From Moheibacter lacus (GTDB lineage: Bacteria > Bacteroidota > Bacteroidia > Flavobacteriales > Weeksellaceae), in the NCBI RefSeq assembly GCF_014042165.1, contig NZ_JACDZE010000001.1:952595-1016594 (forward strand): DNA of 64,000 nt, given 5' to 3'. Position 1 is the stretch's first letter; every line of letters starts with the position of its first letter. The notes under the pieces were generated by a model. The model saw only the letters and a list, made by a program, of their open reading frames with translations. It searched no databases and was not told the DNA's origin. The position numbers and the translations under genes are program-made. Shown here one piece after another: positions 27,901 through 35,521 of this stretch.

Positions 27901-28603
27901 CAATTGAATTATTTAAATCATCAACGAGTTTTTCGTTTTGCGAAGTTTCATTGGCACCCGCTTTGGGCGTGATGAAAACGAATAGATTTTTTCCATTTTG
28001 ATGTTGCAAATAACCGTTTTCGACAGAAAAGTTTTCGCCGGATTGAAGCCGTTGAAATTTTTTCAATGCCATAAAGTCCATCCCAAAAGGATCGGAACGC
28101 AACATTTGGGTCGTGACCATTCCCGATGGTGAAACGATGGAAGAATAAACCTCATCGACTTTTTCCGAAACCTTTTCCGGTTGGAGCAAAGAGTCGATTT
28201 GTGCATAATCGGTTTCGTCCAAATAAAGCGGAAGATGCGTCGACACAAAATCGAGCAATTCGCCCATTTTCTCGTCCTCAAAACGAACTTGAAGGTTTCC
28301 GATGGTGGGATTTTCCGAAAGTTGAGACGCTAAACTGTCCGCGTATGCTTGTAAATTGGATTGATTACCATTTGAGTTCGAAGCAATATTGACAATGATT
28401 TTATCGGCATAACTGACGTTTTTCAAGACTTGATTCACGGTTTCTGAATCCTCTCCGGAAGGAATCAATTTGGAAACGTCTTCTTCAAACGAAATGCGCG
28501 AAGCCCAGTACCCAAAAAGGATCAACAGCAAAAAACTGGACGTAAAAAACATCCATTTCCTTTTTTTAAACCTATGATAAGCCGAAATAAATAAATTGAC
28601 CAA
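24968..28603 (-). CDS. Trifunctional MMPL transporter / lysophospholipid acyltransferase / class I SAM methyltransferase
   Basis: About 1211 residues. The MMPL/RND part (to about 820) has two sets of membrane helices and two periplasmic domains. A PlsC-type acyltransferase follows with NHTSQLD (near 900) and FPEGTRS. The C-terminal domain has the SAM-binding loop LHLGCGYGVLDF (near 1110). No ATG suits the N-terminus. A TTG at 28603 (MVNLFISAYHRF) follows AGGAAG and lies downstream of the -7 box. A TTG at 28630 lies inside that box, and the next ATG is at 28552. In flavobacteria this fusion is usually found in flexirubin loci, where it may export or acylate the pigment. Here no ketosynthase or acyl-carrier gene is nearby. 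Confidence 0.9.
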   Translation of the reverse strand: MVNLFISAYHRFKKRKWMFFTSSFLLLILFGYWASRISFEEDVSKLIPSGEDSETVNQVLKNVSYADKIIVNIASNSNGNQSNLQAYADSLASQLSENPTIGNLQVRFEDEKMGELLDFVSTHLPLYLDETDYAQIDSLLQPEKVSEKVDEVYSSIVSPSGMVTTQMLRSDPFGMDFMALKKFQRLQSGENFSVENGYLQHQNGKNLFVFITPKAGANETSQNEKLVDDLNNSIEKLNTEFKKEEVSANYFGATPVSVANAQRIKNDIILTLSISVILLFALFIYFYRKPYIPLIIIVPAIFGSLLGMAVLYFLKGTISAISIGIGSVLLGLTLDYSLHILSHYRSTGDISKLFKSTVKPLLICAVFTAADFLVLLFLKSDVLKDLGVFAAVSVLGAAVFALLFVPQVYSPKNTLEVKQNTFIDKLASYQFDRNKFFLGFSILLIIISLFTYQNVGFENDLNKLNYMPDDLKSAESELDNLNDYSSKSIYIAAYGKDFEEALQANSELFNKLEKAENQNEILSFSSIGGILLSSEQQEEKIKRWNAFWTEERKEKLQNQLISEGRKYGFKENTFAPFYARLNEDFVPENLAENELLNDLFLNEFVKSDEGLVTITSSLKTDNKDLEKVLNEFSSSQNTLVIDRKQLSETFLSNLEADFDKLFFISSIVIFVILFLFFGSLELTLITNIPIFAGWLVTLGMMGVFGLNFNAFNIIITTLIFGLGVDYSIFVTRGLIEKYTYGTDEMPAFKSGILMSAIATILCFGVLVFAKHPAIYSISWIPIIGLTVVVLMSFTIQPWLFRFFIQKPQDKGNTPRTILGVIYTFFTFGYFFIAGFILNLLAQIFLPIIPVSKKKKFGAFHSVMQRYFWILMYGTPFIPIRKIGKENLDFSSPKIIIANHTSQLDTPTMGMLHNRLIFMVNNRVLKSKFFGKAIQMAGFYSASENLEEETQELEAKIREGYSIIIFPEGTRSMTSAIQRFHKGAFYLSEKLKLDIQPVLVRGNSDRLPKNDNLLKSGKLTLEFLPVIRHDDDSWGKNYSERTKKISHYFKEKFIELKRVDEDENYFRNKLKFNYIYKPKFIQKEFKSDYETHKKLYHKILSILPVRARILHLGCGYGVLDFLFVYDSAFRVVEAWDEDAEKIQIAQNTFSVNRFPVQFHSKSPDLFTVGDFVIVHNEQLRNRFKKSVNLDEWELFFSEKNLTIFKNKHAGRI

Positions 28604-28627
28604 AACTTCCTGTATCCGATTAAGAAA

Positions 28628-28643
28628 CAAATATATAAATTTG
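28628..28643. promoter_or_regulatory. Back-to-back divergent -7 boxes (TATATTTG minus, TAAATTTG plus)
   Basis: The sequence CAAATATATAAATTTG contains a perfect minus-strand TATATTTG (28628-28635) for the trifunctional gene directly abutting a perfect plus-strand TAAATTTG (28636-28643) for the Gfo/Idh/MocA gene. Polymerases bound at the two sites would overlap, so the two directions should compete. Confidence 0.45.
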
Positions 28644-28708
28644 CAGCGGCAGATAAAGGAGTAGATTGAAAGATGAAAGGTTTATTTGTCCCTTGAAAAA
28701 AGTATAAA

Positions 28709-29668
28709 ATGTTAAAAATTTCCCTTTTGGGATTTGGCCACATCGGCCGGGTTCATAAAAATGCAATTGACGAAACAGAAGGAGCAGAACTGGTTTCCAT
28801 CATCGATATCAATTACCAGGACGAAGAATCGCCGATTCCGATTTATAAAACACTTGAAAGTTTTTTGACCGAAGACGAAGAAACGGATTTGGTCGTAATC
28901 GCTACGCCAAACGGATTGCATCGCGATCACGCCATCCGATGTTTGAAAGCCGGGAAACACGTTTTGATTGAAAAACCGATTGCTTTGACTACGCAACATG
29001 CGACCGAAATTCTTCAAGCGGCTGAAAAATACGACCGTCGTGTTTTTTCTTCCATGCAATTGCGGTTTTCGCCGCCGGTGAGTTATGTGAAAAAATTATT
29101 GGAAAATGATTGTTTGGGTCAAATTTATATGGTGAACATCAATTGTTATTGGAACCGAAATAAAAATTACTACATGACGCGCGAATGGCACGGCACGAAC
29201 CTGATGGACGGCGGTGTTTTATTTACACAATTCTCGCATTTTATCGATATTTTGAATTTTTGGTTTGAAGATACGAAATGTACAAATGCGGCATTTTACA
29301 ATTTTAACCATCAAGGAATTACAGAATTTGCTGATAGTGGGAAACTCGATTTTACAGCCAATGAAGCCGTTGGAAGCATGATTTTCACAACTTCTACATT
29401 TGAGAAAAATTACAAAAGCGGCATCACGATTATTGCGGAAAAAGGAACGATTGAAATCGGCGATCAATATTTAAACGAATTGAAATACAGCAATTTAAAA
29501 AATGTGGTTTGTTCGAAATCGATGTCCACAGAAGTCAAAAATTTTCATCCGAATTCCTACGTGGAAATCATCGAAGCTTTGTCTGAAAACCGACCTTCAG
29601 TTTTGGATGGTGAGCATGCGGTGCGGTTGGTGAGATTTATTGAGGAGGCGAATGAGATGGAGAATTAA
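28709..29668 (+). CDS. Gfo/Idh/MocA-family NAD(P)-dependent sugar dehydrogenase
   Basis: 319 residues. The Rossmann start GFGHIGRVHKNAI and the family motif EKPIALT (catalytic Lys) are clear. The central region (YWNRNKNYYMTREWHGT, MDGGVLFTQFSHFIDIL) resembles WlbA/WbpB-type UDP-N-acetyl-hexosamine(uronate) 3-dehydrogenases, which hints at a nucleotide-sugar substrate for surface glycan synthesis. That substrate is inference. The gene is divergent from the trifunctional gene and convergent with the cystathionine enzyme, with a shared terminator at 29695-29724. Confidence 0.88.
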   Translation: MLKISLLGFGHIGRVHKNAIDETEGAELVSIIDINYQDEESPIPIYKTLESFLTEDEETDLVVIATPNGLHRDHAIRCLKAGKHVLIEKPIALTTQHATEILQAAEKYDRRVFSSMQLRFSPPVSYVKKLLENDCLGQIYMVNINCYWNRNKNYYMTREWHGTNLMDGGVLFTQFSHFIDILNFWFEDTKCTNAAFYNFNHQGITEFADSGKLDFTANEAVGSMIFTTSTFEKNYKSGITIIAEKGTIEIGDQYLNELKYSNLKNVVCSKSMSTEVKNFHPNSYVEIIEALSENRPSVLDGEHAVRLVRFIEEANEMEN

Positions 29669-29694
29669 TCTTTAAAAGAAAATAAACAAATATA

Positions 29695-29724
29695 AATCCC
29701 GTTAAAATTAACTTTAACGGGATT
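29695..29724. terminator. Bidirectional rho-independent terminator
   Basis: The perfect 12-bp stem AATCCCGTTAAA/TTTAACGGGATT is flanked by an A-rich stretch on the left and a T-run on the right, between two convergent genes. Confidence 0.85.
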
Positions 29725-29746
29725 ATTTTTTGGTTTAAACTGAACT

Positions 29747-30886
29747 TTAACCCAACGCTTGCTCTAAATCTGCTAATAAATCTTCTATATCTTCAATCCC
29801 GACACTCAATCGCACCAAATCATCGGTAATACCAAGTTCCGCTCGTTTTTCCGCCGGAATAGAAGCATGAGTCATCGTGGTTGGATGGTTTGCCAGTGAC
29901 TCCACACCACCCAGACTTTCCGCAAGGGTAAATACTTTTACGGTTTCCAAGAATTTTACCGCATCTTCTTTCTTTTCTGATTTAAACGTAAAAGTGACCA
30001 TTCCGCCGAAATCCCGCATTTGTTTTTTGGCAACTTCATGGTTGGGATGATTTTCCAATCCCGGATAATAAACATTTTCCACTTTCGGATGATTGGAAAG
30101 AAACTCTGCTACTTTTTTTCCGTTTTCACAATGGCGTTGCATGCGCACATGCAAAGTTTTAATTCCTCTTAAAACCAAATAAGAATCTTGCGGTCCGAGA
30201 ATTCCTCCTCCGGCAAACAATTGGAAATGCAATTTTTCAGCTAATTCTTTATTTTTCACGACCAATGCTCCTGCGACCACATCGGAATGTCCACCCAAAT
30301 ATTTCGTGGCGGAATGCATCACGATGTCCGCTCCCAAATCCAAAGGATTTTGCAAATAAGGCGATGCAAAGGTATTGTCCACCGCAACCAAAATGTCTTT
30401 TCCTTTTACCAATTCCACAACGGCTTGAATGTCCACGATTTTCATCAGAGGATTGGTCGGAGTTTCGATCCAAATCATTTTGGTTTTTTCATTGATTTTC
30501 TCCAAAACATTTTGCGGATTCGTCATATCGACAAAATGAAAATTCAATCCGTATTTGGCATAAATGCGGGTAAACATTCGGTAAGAACCACCGTACAAAT
30601 CATCCATGGCGATGATTTCATCACCCGGATTTAAGGTTTTCATCACCGTATCAGTCGCCGCCAAACCGGAGCCAAAAGCAAAACCATGCGTTCCGTTTTC
30701 GATATTTGCTAGAGCCGCTTCCAGGGCAGATCTTGTAGGGTTTTCACCACGAGAATATTCGTAGCCCTTGTGAACTCCAGGACTGCTTTGCGCATAAGTG
30801 GAAGTTTGGTAAATCGGTGTCATCACCGCTCCAGTTGCAGGTTCTGGATGTTGGTTGCCGTGTATGGTTTTGGTATTGAATTTCAT
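29747..30886 (-). CDS. Cystathionine gamma-synthase / gamma-lyase (PLP-dependent trans-sulfuration enzyme)
   Basis: 379 residues from the ATG at 30886. Nine extra codons are possible upstream but fall near the promoter. It is a Cys/Met-metabolism PLP enzyme: the phosphate-binding YEYSRGENPTR region, PLP stacking at DDLYGGSYR, the Asp in VDNTFASP and the Schiff-base lysine in SATKYLGGHSD. The family interconverts cystathionine with cysteine, homocysteine or O-acyl-homoserine. The sequence alone does not separate synthase from lyase, although flavobacterial orthologues are usually labelled cystathionine gamma-synthase. Confidence 0.93.
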   Translation of the reverse strand: MKFNTKTIHGNQHPEPATGAVMTPIYQTSTYAQSSPGVHKGYEYSRGENPTRSALEAALANIENGTHGFAFGSGLAATDTVMKTLNPGDEIIAMDDLYGGSYRMFTRIYAKYGLNFHFVDMTNPQNVLEKINEKTKMIWIETPTNPLMKIVDIQAVVELVKGKDILVAVDNTFASPYLQNPLDLGADIVMHSATKYLGGHSDVVAGALVVKNKELAEKLHFQLFAGGGILGPQDSYLVLRGIKTLHVRMQRHCENGKKVAEFLSNHPKVENVYYPGLENHPNHEVAKKQMRDFGGMVTFTFKSEKKEDAVKFLETVKVFTLAESLGGVESLANHPTTMTHASIPAEKRAELGITDDLVRLSVGIEDIEDLLADLEQALG

Positions 30887-30911
30887 TTTTCTATGTTTGA
30901 ATTGTTCTTGC

Positions 30912-30947
30912 AAACTTACTATGTTTTTCAGATTTGTTTAAATTTGG
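30912..30947. promoter_or_regulatory. Divergent -7 boxes for the cystathionine gene (minus) and the PagL-like gene (plus)
   Basis: TAAGTTTG on the minus strand (30912-30919) ends 25 nt before the ATG at 30886. TAAATTTG on the plus strand (30940-30947) ends 13 nt before the ATG at 30961. Both match TAnnTTTG. No TTG stands at standard spacing for either. Confidence 0.4.
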
Positions 30948-30960
30948 CGGCAGAATTATT

Positions 30961-32055
30961 ATGCGTAAGTTTTTTAATTTATTGATTTTGTTGACTGTAG
31001 TGGGTTTTTCACAAGAAAACAAACCACAATATTCGGTTGATGTGAATTATTATTATGGAAGCATTTTACCGCATAGTGAAAAAATCAGCCATTTGATTAC
31101 GGATCATCCGGAGGGTGTTTTTGTTTCGGCCAACCGAAAAACCTTTGGCGATAAAGAATGGGAATCGAGGTTCAATTATCCGGATTATGGTTTGACACTT
31201 CATTATCAGAACAATAAAAATGAGACTTTGGGCGATATGTATGGATTGTTCGCCCATTATAATTTTTATTTTCTCAAACGAAACTTACAGTTGCGCATCG
31301 GTCAGGGAATTGCCTACAACACCAATCCTTACGATAAAGAAACGAATTACAGAAATTCCGCTTATGGTTCGCATTTTATGCCGGCGAGTTTTTTTATGGC
31401 GAATTATCAAAAGGAAAACATCTGGAATGGGTTTGGAGTCCGAGCAGGCGGATTTTTAATTCATCATTCCAACGGAACCATTAAAACCCCAAACACCAGC
31501 GCAAATACCGTTGGAGCAAATGTTGGCGTTACCTATACAATCGATCATCAAAATGAACGAACGTATCATCCGCGAACCAACCGCGATTCGACATTTACGG
31601 AACCGATTCGCTATACATTCGCCTTCCGAACCGGTGTGCATGAAAGCCATGTCATAGGAAGTGGGCAATATCCATTTTATGTGTTTTCCGGCTATGCGGA
31701 CAAGCGGATTTCGCGCTCCAGCGCTTTTCAAATTGGGTTGGATGTATTTCTATCGATGATGATGAAAAATGAAATCGAAATGATGGCGATTTCCTTTCCG
31801 GAAAAAGGAATCAGTGCTGATACGGATTACAAACGCGTGGGATTATTTGTGGGATACGAATTGTTTCTGAACCGATTGTCGTTTGAAGGGCAATTAGGAG
31901 GTTATTTGTATGACGATTATAAGTCGCATACAGCATTGTACCAGCATTTGCAATTGAAATATTATTTTTATAAGAATTTCTTTGTGGGAACGGGTTTAAA
32001 AACGCATTTTTCCAAAGCGGAAGCGATGGATTTTTCGTTGGGAATCCGTTTATAA
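30961..32055 (+). CDS. Acyloxyacyl hydrolase (PagL-type lipid A deacylase)
   Basis: 364 residues. The ATG at 30961 gives a clean signal peptide (MRKFFNLLILLTVVGFSQ), while nine upstream codons overlap the promoter. The barrel protein carries the PagL active-site motif HHSNG (in FLIHHSNGTIKT) with the His-Ser pair, and a strand-rich C-terminus ending FSLGIRL. PagL enzymes remove the 3-O-linked acyl chain of lipid A at the outer membrane and alter endotoxicity. The Bacteroidota version is about twice as long as the gamma-proteobacterial one. The next gene starts 7 bp after the stop. Confidence 0.88.
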   Translation: MRKFFNLLILLTVVGFSQENKPQYSVDVNYYYGSILPHSEKISHLITDHPEGVFVSANRKTFGDKEWESRFNYPDYGLTLHYQNNKNETLGDMYGLFAHYNFYFLKRNLQLRIGQGIAYNTNPYDKETNYRNSAYGSHFMPASFFMANYQKENIWNGFGVRAGGFLIHHSNGTIKTPNTSANTVGANVGVTYTIDHQNERTYHPRTNRDSTFTEPIRYTFAFRTGVHESHVIGSGQYPFYVFSGYADKRISRSSAFQIGLDVFLSMMMKNEIEMMAISFPEKGISADTDYKRVGLFVGYELFLNRLSFEGQLGGYLYDDYKSHTALYQHLQLKYYFYKNFFVGTGLKTHFSKAEAMDFSLGIRL

Positions 32056-32062
32056 TTTGAAA

Positions 32063-32800
32063 ATGAAAAATATAGTTTTTATCTTTTTGTCTTTTCTAAT
32101 TCTGAATTGTAATTCAGAAGGAGGACCGGATTGTTTGAAAAGTCAGGGCGATTTGGAAACGCAAGAAATTTCGGTGGAAGAATTCTCCAAAATCAACATT
32201 TCCAAAGGAATTGAATTGGTGGTGAAAGAAGATTTGGAACAAACCGTAAAAGTCACGATGGGTGAAAATCTCATCAATGATATCCAATTCGAAGTCATCG
32301 ATGGCGAACTTAAAATCACCAATGAAAATGGTTGTGAAATGCTCCGAAATTACCATTCGGCAAAAGTTTACATCACAACTCCGGTTTTGGAAAAGATTTA
32401 TTCGGCTTCGCAATATTCCATCCAATCGGACGGCGTTTTGAGGTTTCCGGAATTGACATTGGAGTCGGGAATCATAGAGGATACGCCATCGAGCGTTTTT
32501 GAAATGCAGATTGAAAATGAAAGACTCATCGTGAATGACAATATTTCTTCGGTTTTTAAAATTTCCGGAAGTTCCGACAAATTGGAAATCAATTTCTGGG
32601 GCTCAAACGGGCGATTTGAAGGCGAGAACTATATCGTGGAAGATGTTTATATCAACCACAGAAGCACCAACGATATCATCGTTTTTCCGGTTCAGTCAGT
32701 CACGGGAGCTATCAGAAGCACCGGAAATTTGGTGTTGAAAAATCTTCCGCCGATAGTTGAAGTTGAACAATTGTACACAGGTCATATTGTGTATCCATAA
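32063..32800 (+). CDS. DUF2807 (GIN domain) lipoprotein
   Basis: 245 residues from the ATG at 32063. The signal peptide MKNIVFIFLSFLILNCNSEG ends in a lipobox with the modified Cys in ILNC. The rest matches the GIN/auto-transporter adhesin head-like domain DUF2807: FSKINISKGIELVVKEDLEQ near the start, followed by a beta-helix of short repeats (ITNENG, YITTPVLEKIYSAS). The domain is common on Bacteroidota envelope lipoproteins, and its function is not established. It probably forms an operon with the PagL-like gene and the ArsC-like gene (5-bp gap). Confidence 0.85.
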   Translation: MKNIVFIFLSFLILNCNSEGGPDCLKSQGDLETQEISVEEFSKINISKGIELVVKEDLEQTVKVTMGENLINDIQFEVIDGELKITNENGCEMLRNYHSAKVYITTPVLEKIYSASQYSIQSDGVLRFPELTLESGIIEDTPSSVFEMQIENERLIVNDNISSVFKISGSSDKLEINFWGSNGRFEGENYIVEDVYINHRSTNDIIVFPVQSVTGAIRSTGNLVLKNLPPIVEVEQLYTGHIVYP

Positions 32801-32805
32801 ATTGA

Positions 32806-33165
32806 ATGAAAATGAAAAAAATCTACTACCTCCAAACCTGTGATACTTGTCGACGGATCATGAAAGAATTGGATTTTTCCGGATTTGAAAAACAAGAAAT
32901 CAAAACAGAACCGATCACGGCCAAACAATTGGATGAAATGAAAAAGTTGAGCGGAAGTTATGAAGCACTTTTTTCTCGTCGCGCCAAAAAGTATAAGGAA
33001 ATGGGTTTGAAAGATGAAAACCTTTCTGAGAAAGACTTTCAACATTATATCCTAAATGATTATACTTTTTTAAAACGTCCGGTTATCATTGACGGCAATC
33101 AAATTTTCATCGGCAACGAAAAGAAAAATTTAGCCGCTCTGGCGTTACATTTAGAGAAAAACTAA
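32806..33165 (+). CDS. ArsC/Spx-family thioredoxin-fold protein
   Basis: 119 residues of the ArsC/Spx/YffB family. The N-terminal strand is followed by CDTC (CXXC) in place of the single ArsC cysteine, and the C-terminal part carries FLKRPVIIDGNQIFIG, the segment holding the ArsC-type Arg-Pro. ArsC members reduce arsenate with glutathione or thioredoxin, while YffB/Spx relatives do not. No ars genes lie nearby, so a general thiol-redox role is more likely than arsenate resistance. Confidence 0.85.
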   Translation: MKMKKIYYLQTCDTCRRIMKELDFSGFEKQEIKTEPITAKQLDEMKKLSGSYEALFSRRAKKYKEMGLKDENLSEKDFQHYILNDYTFLKRPVIIDGNQIFIGNEKKNLAALALHLEKN

Positions 33166-33191
33166 TACAGATTGACTATAAAAAATTTAAT

Positions 33192-35300
33192 ATGAACAAA
33201 TATATCATCGGATTAACGGCAATGTTTGGAACGGTCATTTTTGCGCAAAACAAAGAATTGACTATGAATGAAGCCGTTTTGGGCATTCGAGCTGAAGGAA
33301 AATATTACCAATGGTTACCTGAATCTGATCAGTTTTACGAAAAAGTAAAAACCGGTTATGGAAACGCTTTGGTGGCTTATGATGCGTCCAATTTAAAGGT
33401 CGATACGTTGCTTACTTCCAAATCATTTAAGGAGACAAATAATGTTCCAAATCTAAGTTGGTTTAACAAAAATGAAGCGTATTATAACGATGCGAATTCG
33501 TATAAATGGTTCAAATTTTCCGATAAAAAATCGACCAATTGGTTTGAATGTCCGGAAAATTTTGAAACCATAGAAATCGATGGAAAATCAAAACAAGCCG
33601 CCTACGTGGTGGATAATAATTTGTTTTTGGTAGACGCAAACGGAAAAACGTCCCAAATCACAAAAGACGGAAAATACGGAATCGTAAACGGGAAAACCGT
33701 TCACAGAGAGGAATTCGGAATTCACAAAGGAATTTTCTTTTCTCCCAACGGAAATTTCTTAGCATTTTACCGAATGGATGAAACGATGGTCGAGGACTAT
33801 CCGATTCTCGACTGGTCAGCCGTTCCAGCCGTCAACAAAAACATCAAATATCCATTTGCCGGACGAACGATCCATCAAGTGAAAATCGGGGTTTACAATC
33901 CAAAAACCAAACAAACCATTTTTCTTCAAACCGGAGAACCCAAAGACCAATATTTGACTTGTGTTACTTGGTCGCCTGATGAAAAATCGATTTATGTTGC
34001 CGTTTTAAATCGGGATCAAAATCACATGAAATTGAACCAATACGATGCAAATTCAGGGAAATTGATCCAAACACTTTTTGAAGAAAAAGATGCCAAATAT
34101 GTAGAGCCGCAAAATGAATTGCATTTTTTACCCAACGGAAAAGAATTCGTCTGGTGGAGTCAGCGCGATGGATTCATGCATTTGTATCGGTATGATTTGA
34201 ATGGAAAATTGATCAATCCAATCACAAAAGGTAATTGGTTGGTAAACGAAATCGTCGGTCAAAATGAAAAGAAAAAAGAATTGTTGATCACGTCAACTAA
34301 AGACGGTGCGATGGAAAAACATTTGTACACCGTGAACTGGGAAACGGGAAAAATGGAGAGAGTCGATACCACTCCGGGCTATCATTTTTTCACAGCTAAT
34401 GATGCCGGAACTTATGTGATCGACAATTGGTCCAATGAAACCACACCGAGAAAAATTGATCTACTTTCTACCGATAAAAAAATCAACAAAAACCTGTTTA
34501 CGGCTGAAAATCCTTTGGCAGACTACCAAATGCCGAAAGTAGAAAACGTAACCTTAAAAGCTGATGACGGAACGGATTTGTATGGAAAATTGATTTATCC
34601 GACGAATTTTAATTCAGCAAAAAAATATCCGGTTATTGTCTATTTGTACAACGGACCGCATGCGCAATTGAACCTCAATCGTTTTCCGGCGAGTGGAAAT
34701 CTTTGGTACGATTATATGGCACAAAACGGTTATGTGGTTTGGGTGATGGATGGGCGTGGAAGTTCCAATAGAGGGTTGAAATTTGAACAGGCGATTCATA
34801 GAAATCTCGGCGAAATCGAAATGAGCGATCAGATGAAAGGTGTGAATTATTTAAAATCCTTACCGTTTGTAGATGGAGATCGAATGGGAATTCACGGCTG
34901 GAGTTATGGGGGTTTTATGACGACTTCTTTTATGTTGCGCAAACCGGATGTGTTCAAAGTAGGCGTAGCGGGTGGTCCGGTTTTGGACTGGAGCATGTAT
35001 GAAGCCATGTATGGTGAGCGTTACATGGGAACGCCGGAAAATAATGCCAATGGATATGCGACGAACTTGTTGATGGACAAAACCAAAAACTTGAAAGGCG
35101 AATTATTGATCATTCATGGGACGCAAGATCCGGTAGTGGTTTGGCAGCATTCGATTGATTTCTTAAGAAATGCTGTATCAAACGGTGTTCAAGTGGATTA
35201 TTTTGTTTATCCGGGTTATGAGCATAATGTGAGAGGAATTGATCGGGTGCATTTGATGCAGAAGATTTCGGATTATTTTGATTTGTATTTGAAAAAGTAA
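33192..35300 (+). CDS. S9B dipeptidyl-peptidase IV family peptidase
   Basis: 702 residues with a signal peptide (MNKYIIGLTAMFGTVIFAQ). An N-terminal DPP-IV propeller (about 80-430) is followed by an alpha/beta-hydrolase domain with the triad Ser571 (GWSYGG), Asp near 646 (GTQDPVV) and His near 678 (GYEHNV). These enzymes remove X-Pro or X-Ala dipeptides from peptide N-termini in the periplasm or on the surface. With the prolyl oligopeptidase at 55-57 kb it suggests peptide use as a nutrient source. The MITE-like element starts 5 bp after its stop codon. Confidence 0.94.
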   Translation: MNKYIIGLTAMFGTVIFAQNKELTMNEAVLGIRAEGKYYQWLPESDQFYEKVKTGYGNALVAYDASNLKVDTLLTSKSFKETNNVPNLSWFNKNEAYYNDANSYKWFKFSDKKSTNWFECPENFETIEIDGKSKQAAYVVDNNLFLVDANGKTSQITKDGKYGIVNGKTVHREEFGIHKGIFFSPNGNFLAFYRMDETMVEDYPILDWSAVPAVNKNIKYPFAGRTIHQVKIGVYNPKTKQTIFLQTGEPKDQYLTCVTWSPDEKSIYVAVLNRDQNHMKLNQYDANSGKLIQTLFEEKDAKYVEPQNELHFLPNGKEFVWWSQRDGFMHLYRYDLNGKLINPITKGNWLVNEIVGQNEKKKELLITSTKDGAMEKHLYTVNWETGKMERVDTTPGYHFFTANDAGTYVIDNWSNETTPRKIDLLSTDKKINKNLFTAENPLADYQMPKVENVTLKADDGTDLYGKLIYPTNFNSAKKYPVIVYLYNGPHAQLNLNRFPASGNLWYDYMAQNGYVVWVMDGRGSSNRGLKFEQAIHRNLGEIEMSDQMKGVNYLKSLPFVDGDRMGIHGWSYGGFMTTSFMLRKPDVFKVGVAGGPVLDWSMYEAMYGERYMGTPENNANGYATNLLMDKTKNLKGELLIIHGTQDPVVVWQHSIDFLRNAVSNGVQVDYFVYPGYEHNVRGIDRVHLMQKISDYFDLYLKK

Positions 35301-35301
35301 A

Positions 35302-35484
35302 TTAAGAGCCGGTTTAATTTTTATAAATAATTATTTTTATAGCAGTTTTTTGATTGAAGTTTTAGCAGGCTAAAACAAAATTAAAAAGGATAAAATATGG
35401 TAAAAAGAGCATAAAAAGATATTTAAGGATAAGATATTATTACCAAACGAAATTAATTCCGTTAAAATTTAAACAGGCTCTTAA
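35302..35484. mobile_element. MITE-like element with 18-bp terminal inverted repeats and TTAA target duplication
   Basis: The left end GAGCCGGTTTAATTTTTA (from 35306) and the reverse complement of the right end GAGCCTGTTTAAATTTTA (ending 35480) agree at 16 of 18 positions. Both outer flanks are TTAA (35302-35305, 35481-35484), consistent with a target-site duplication. The 175-bp interior is very AT-rich, has no credible ORF, and contains a perfect internal inverted repeat GTTTTAGC-AG-GCTAAAAC (35359-35376). No transposase is present, so it would be non-autonomous. The family cannot be named from sequence alone. Confidence 0.65.
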
Positions 35485-35493
35485 TAATCTTTG

Positions 35494-35501
35494 TACTTTT
35501 G
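35494..35501 (+). promoter_or_regulatory. Candidate -7 box (TACTTTTG) upstream of PDH E1 beta
   Basis: TACTTTTG fits TAnnTTTG and ends 20 nt before the ATG at 35522. It lies 10 bp outside the MITE-like element, so the -33 region would fall within the element's right terminal repeat. Confidence 0.4.
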
Positions 35502-35521
35502 CTAACCTGATTTTGAAAAAT

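Noticed and set aside
23443-30886. A complete flexirubin or aryl-polyene biosynthetic cluster
   Set aside because: Only the oxidoreductase and the trifunctional fusion are present. There is no ketosynthase, acyl carrier protein, ammonia-lyase or DarA/DarB gene in the window.
32806-33165. Arsenate resistance
   Set aside because: The protein is ArsC/Spx-like but carries a CXXC motif and no arsB, arsR or acr3 gene is nearby.
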